Shown here one piece after another: positions 63,721-64,000 of a stretch of 64,000 nucleotides of DNA. The stretch is from Gonatopus flavifemur (Eukaryota > Arthropoda > Insecta > Hymenoptera > Dryinidae). A program made the translations under genes and the position numbers. The notes under the pieces were generated by a model that was not told the DNA's origin, ran no database searches, and saw only the letters and a list, made by a program, of their open reading frames with translations. The DNA is taken from NCBI GenBank assembly GCA_018340375.1, contig JAFFJZ010000004.1, positions 44,556,001-44,620,000 of the forward strand, given 5' to 3'. Position 1 is the first letter of the stretch. Every line of letters starts with the position of its first letter.

Positions 63721-64000
63721 ATGTCGCCTTTGAAAAGAAATAATAGGAGAAAAGATGGAGGGGAAGAAGTAGTGGGATTCGTATTCTATGATTTCGAGAT
63801 ACGTCAGGACGAGACGATCGACGGTGACGACAAAACGAACGTACATGCACCGACTTTTTGTGTTGTACAGCAAGTTTGTACAGAATGTATTGACAACGGC
63901 GATAGTGATATCATTGTTGAAGAAGAAAATGGGTTGAGGACAGTGAGAACAGGTTGTCAGTTGTGTGGATCAAGAGAGCATGTGTTCGGGGTAGATGTGA
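63721..64000 (+). pseudogene. Protein-primed family B DNA polymerase, exonuclease start (partial)
   Basis: Open frame from 63721 to the end of the window (93 codons, no stop). After a basic stretch it reads GFVFYDFEIRQDE, the exonuclease motif I (DxE) of family B polymerases in the FYDFE form seen in Polinton and bidnavirus enzymes. Then come HAPTFCVVQQVC and two CxxC pairs (CTEC, CQLC) typical of the insert after that motif. It continues the protein begun at 61250 beyond the foldback element, one base out of frame with it. The remaining exonuclease and polymerase domains would lie past 64000. This fragment itself is unbroken. Confidence 0.7.

Overview
The window looks like a block of AT-rich insect genome built almost entirely of transposable elements (TEs). 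I see no host protein-coding gene I can defend. The eukaryotic animal origin is clear from the element types: mariner, DD41D Tc1/mariner relatives, piggyBac, hAT, a Mutator-like element, non-LTR retrotransposons, tRNA-derived heads and a protein-primed family B DNA polymerase. The flavour of the non-LTR and DD41D elements suggests a hymenopteran such as a wasp, sawfly or ant. That is inference from general familiarity, not a search.

Layout. 0-2 kb: unassigned sequence, a 101-bp hairpin MITE and degenerate AGATTCAG repeats. 2.0-11.4 kb: five TA-target IS630/Tc1/mariner elements nearly head to tail. The first is a mariner with an uninterrupted 346-codon transposase; the other four are DD41D-type elements with long inverted arms and dead or missing transposases. 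11.4-21.6 kb: gene-less repeats, including a purine-rich repeat, a GAATT-rich block, two degenerate tandem arrays, a foldback element, a P-like MITE with a clean 8-bp duplication, and tRNA-like heads. 21.8-34.4 kb: a Mutator-like transposase pseudogene split by a non-LTR retrotransposon (12-bp duplication). That retrotransposon is split inside its reverse transcriptase by a 6.2-kb piggyBac-type element, which itself carries a DD41D element and a pogo-like MITE. Removing each insertion restores a readable site, so the order of events is explicit.

34.4-49.6 kb: mostly unassigned DNA with a dense set of short MITEs (37.7-43.9 kb), a mariner remnant, a hAT dimerisation remnant, inverted repeats and tRNA-like heads. 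49.7-54.8 kb: a second piggyBac-type transposase pseudogene with a hAT element inserted 10 bp upstream of its start codon. 55.8-56.8 kb: a TIR element. 57.8-60.9 kb: a second, different non-LTR retrotransposon (ORF1 plus endonuclease), interrupted by a TA-flanked element at a site that can be rebuilt exactly. 61.2-64.0 kb: the N-terminal part of a protein-primed family B DNA polymerase of Polinton/Maverick or bidnavirus type. It is frameshifted and split by a 1.3-kb foldback DD41D-type element, and it runs off the window end.

How the parts relate. The elements do not form a pathway; they form a stratified record of invasion. The DD41D family is the main late coloniser: it inserts into the piggyBac element, into the polymerase pseudogene and next to itself. 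Only the mariner at 2189-3229 could still encode a full-length transposase. I ran no search or alignment program; all family calls rest on motifs read by eye.
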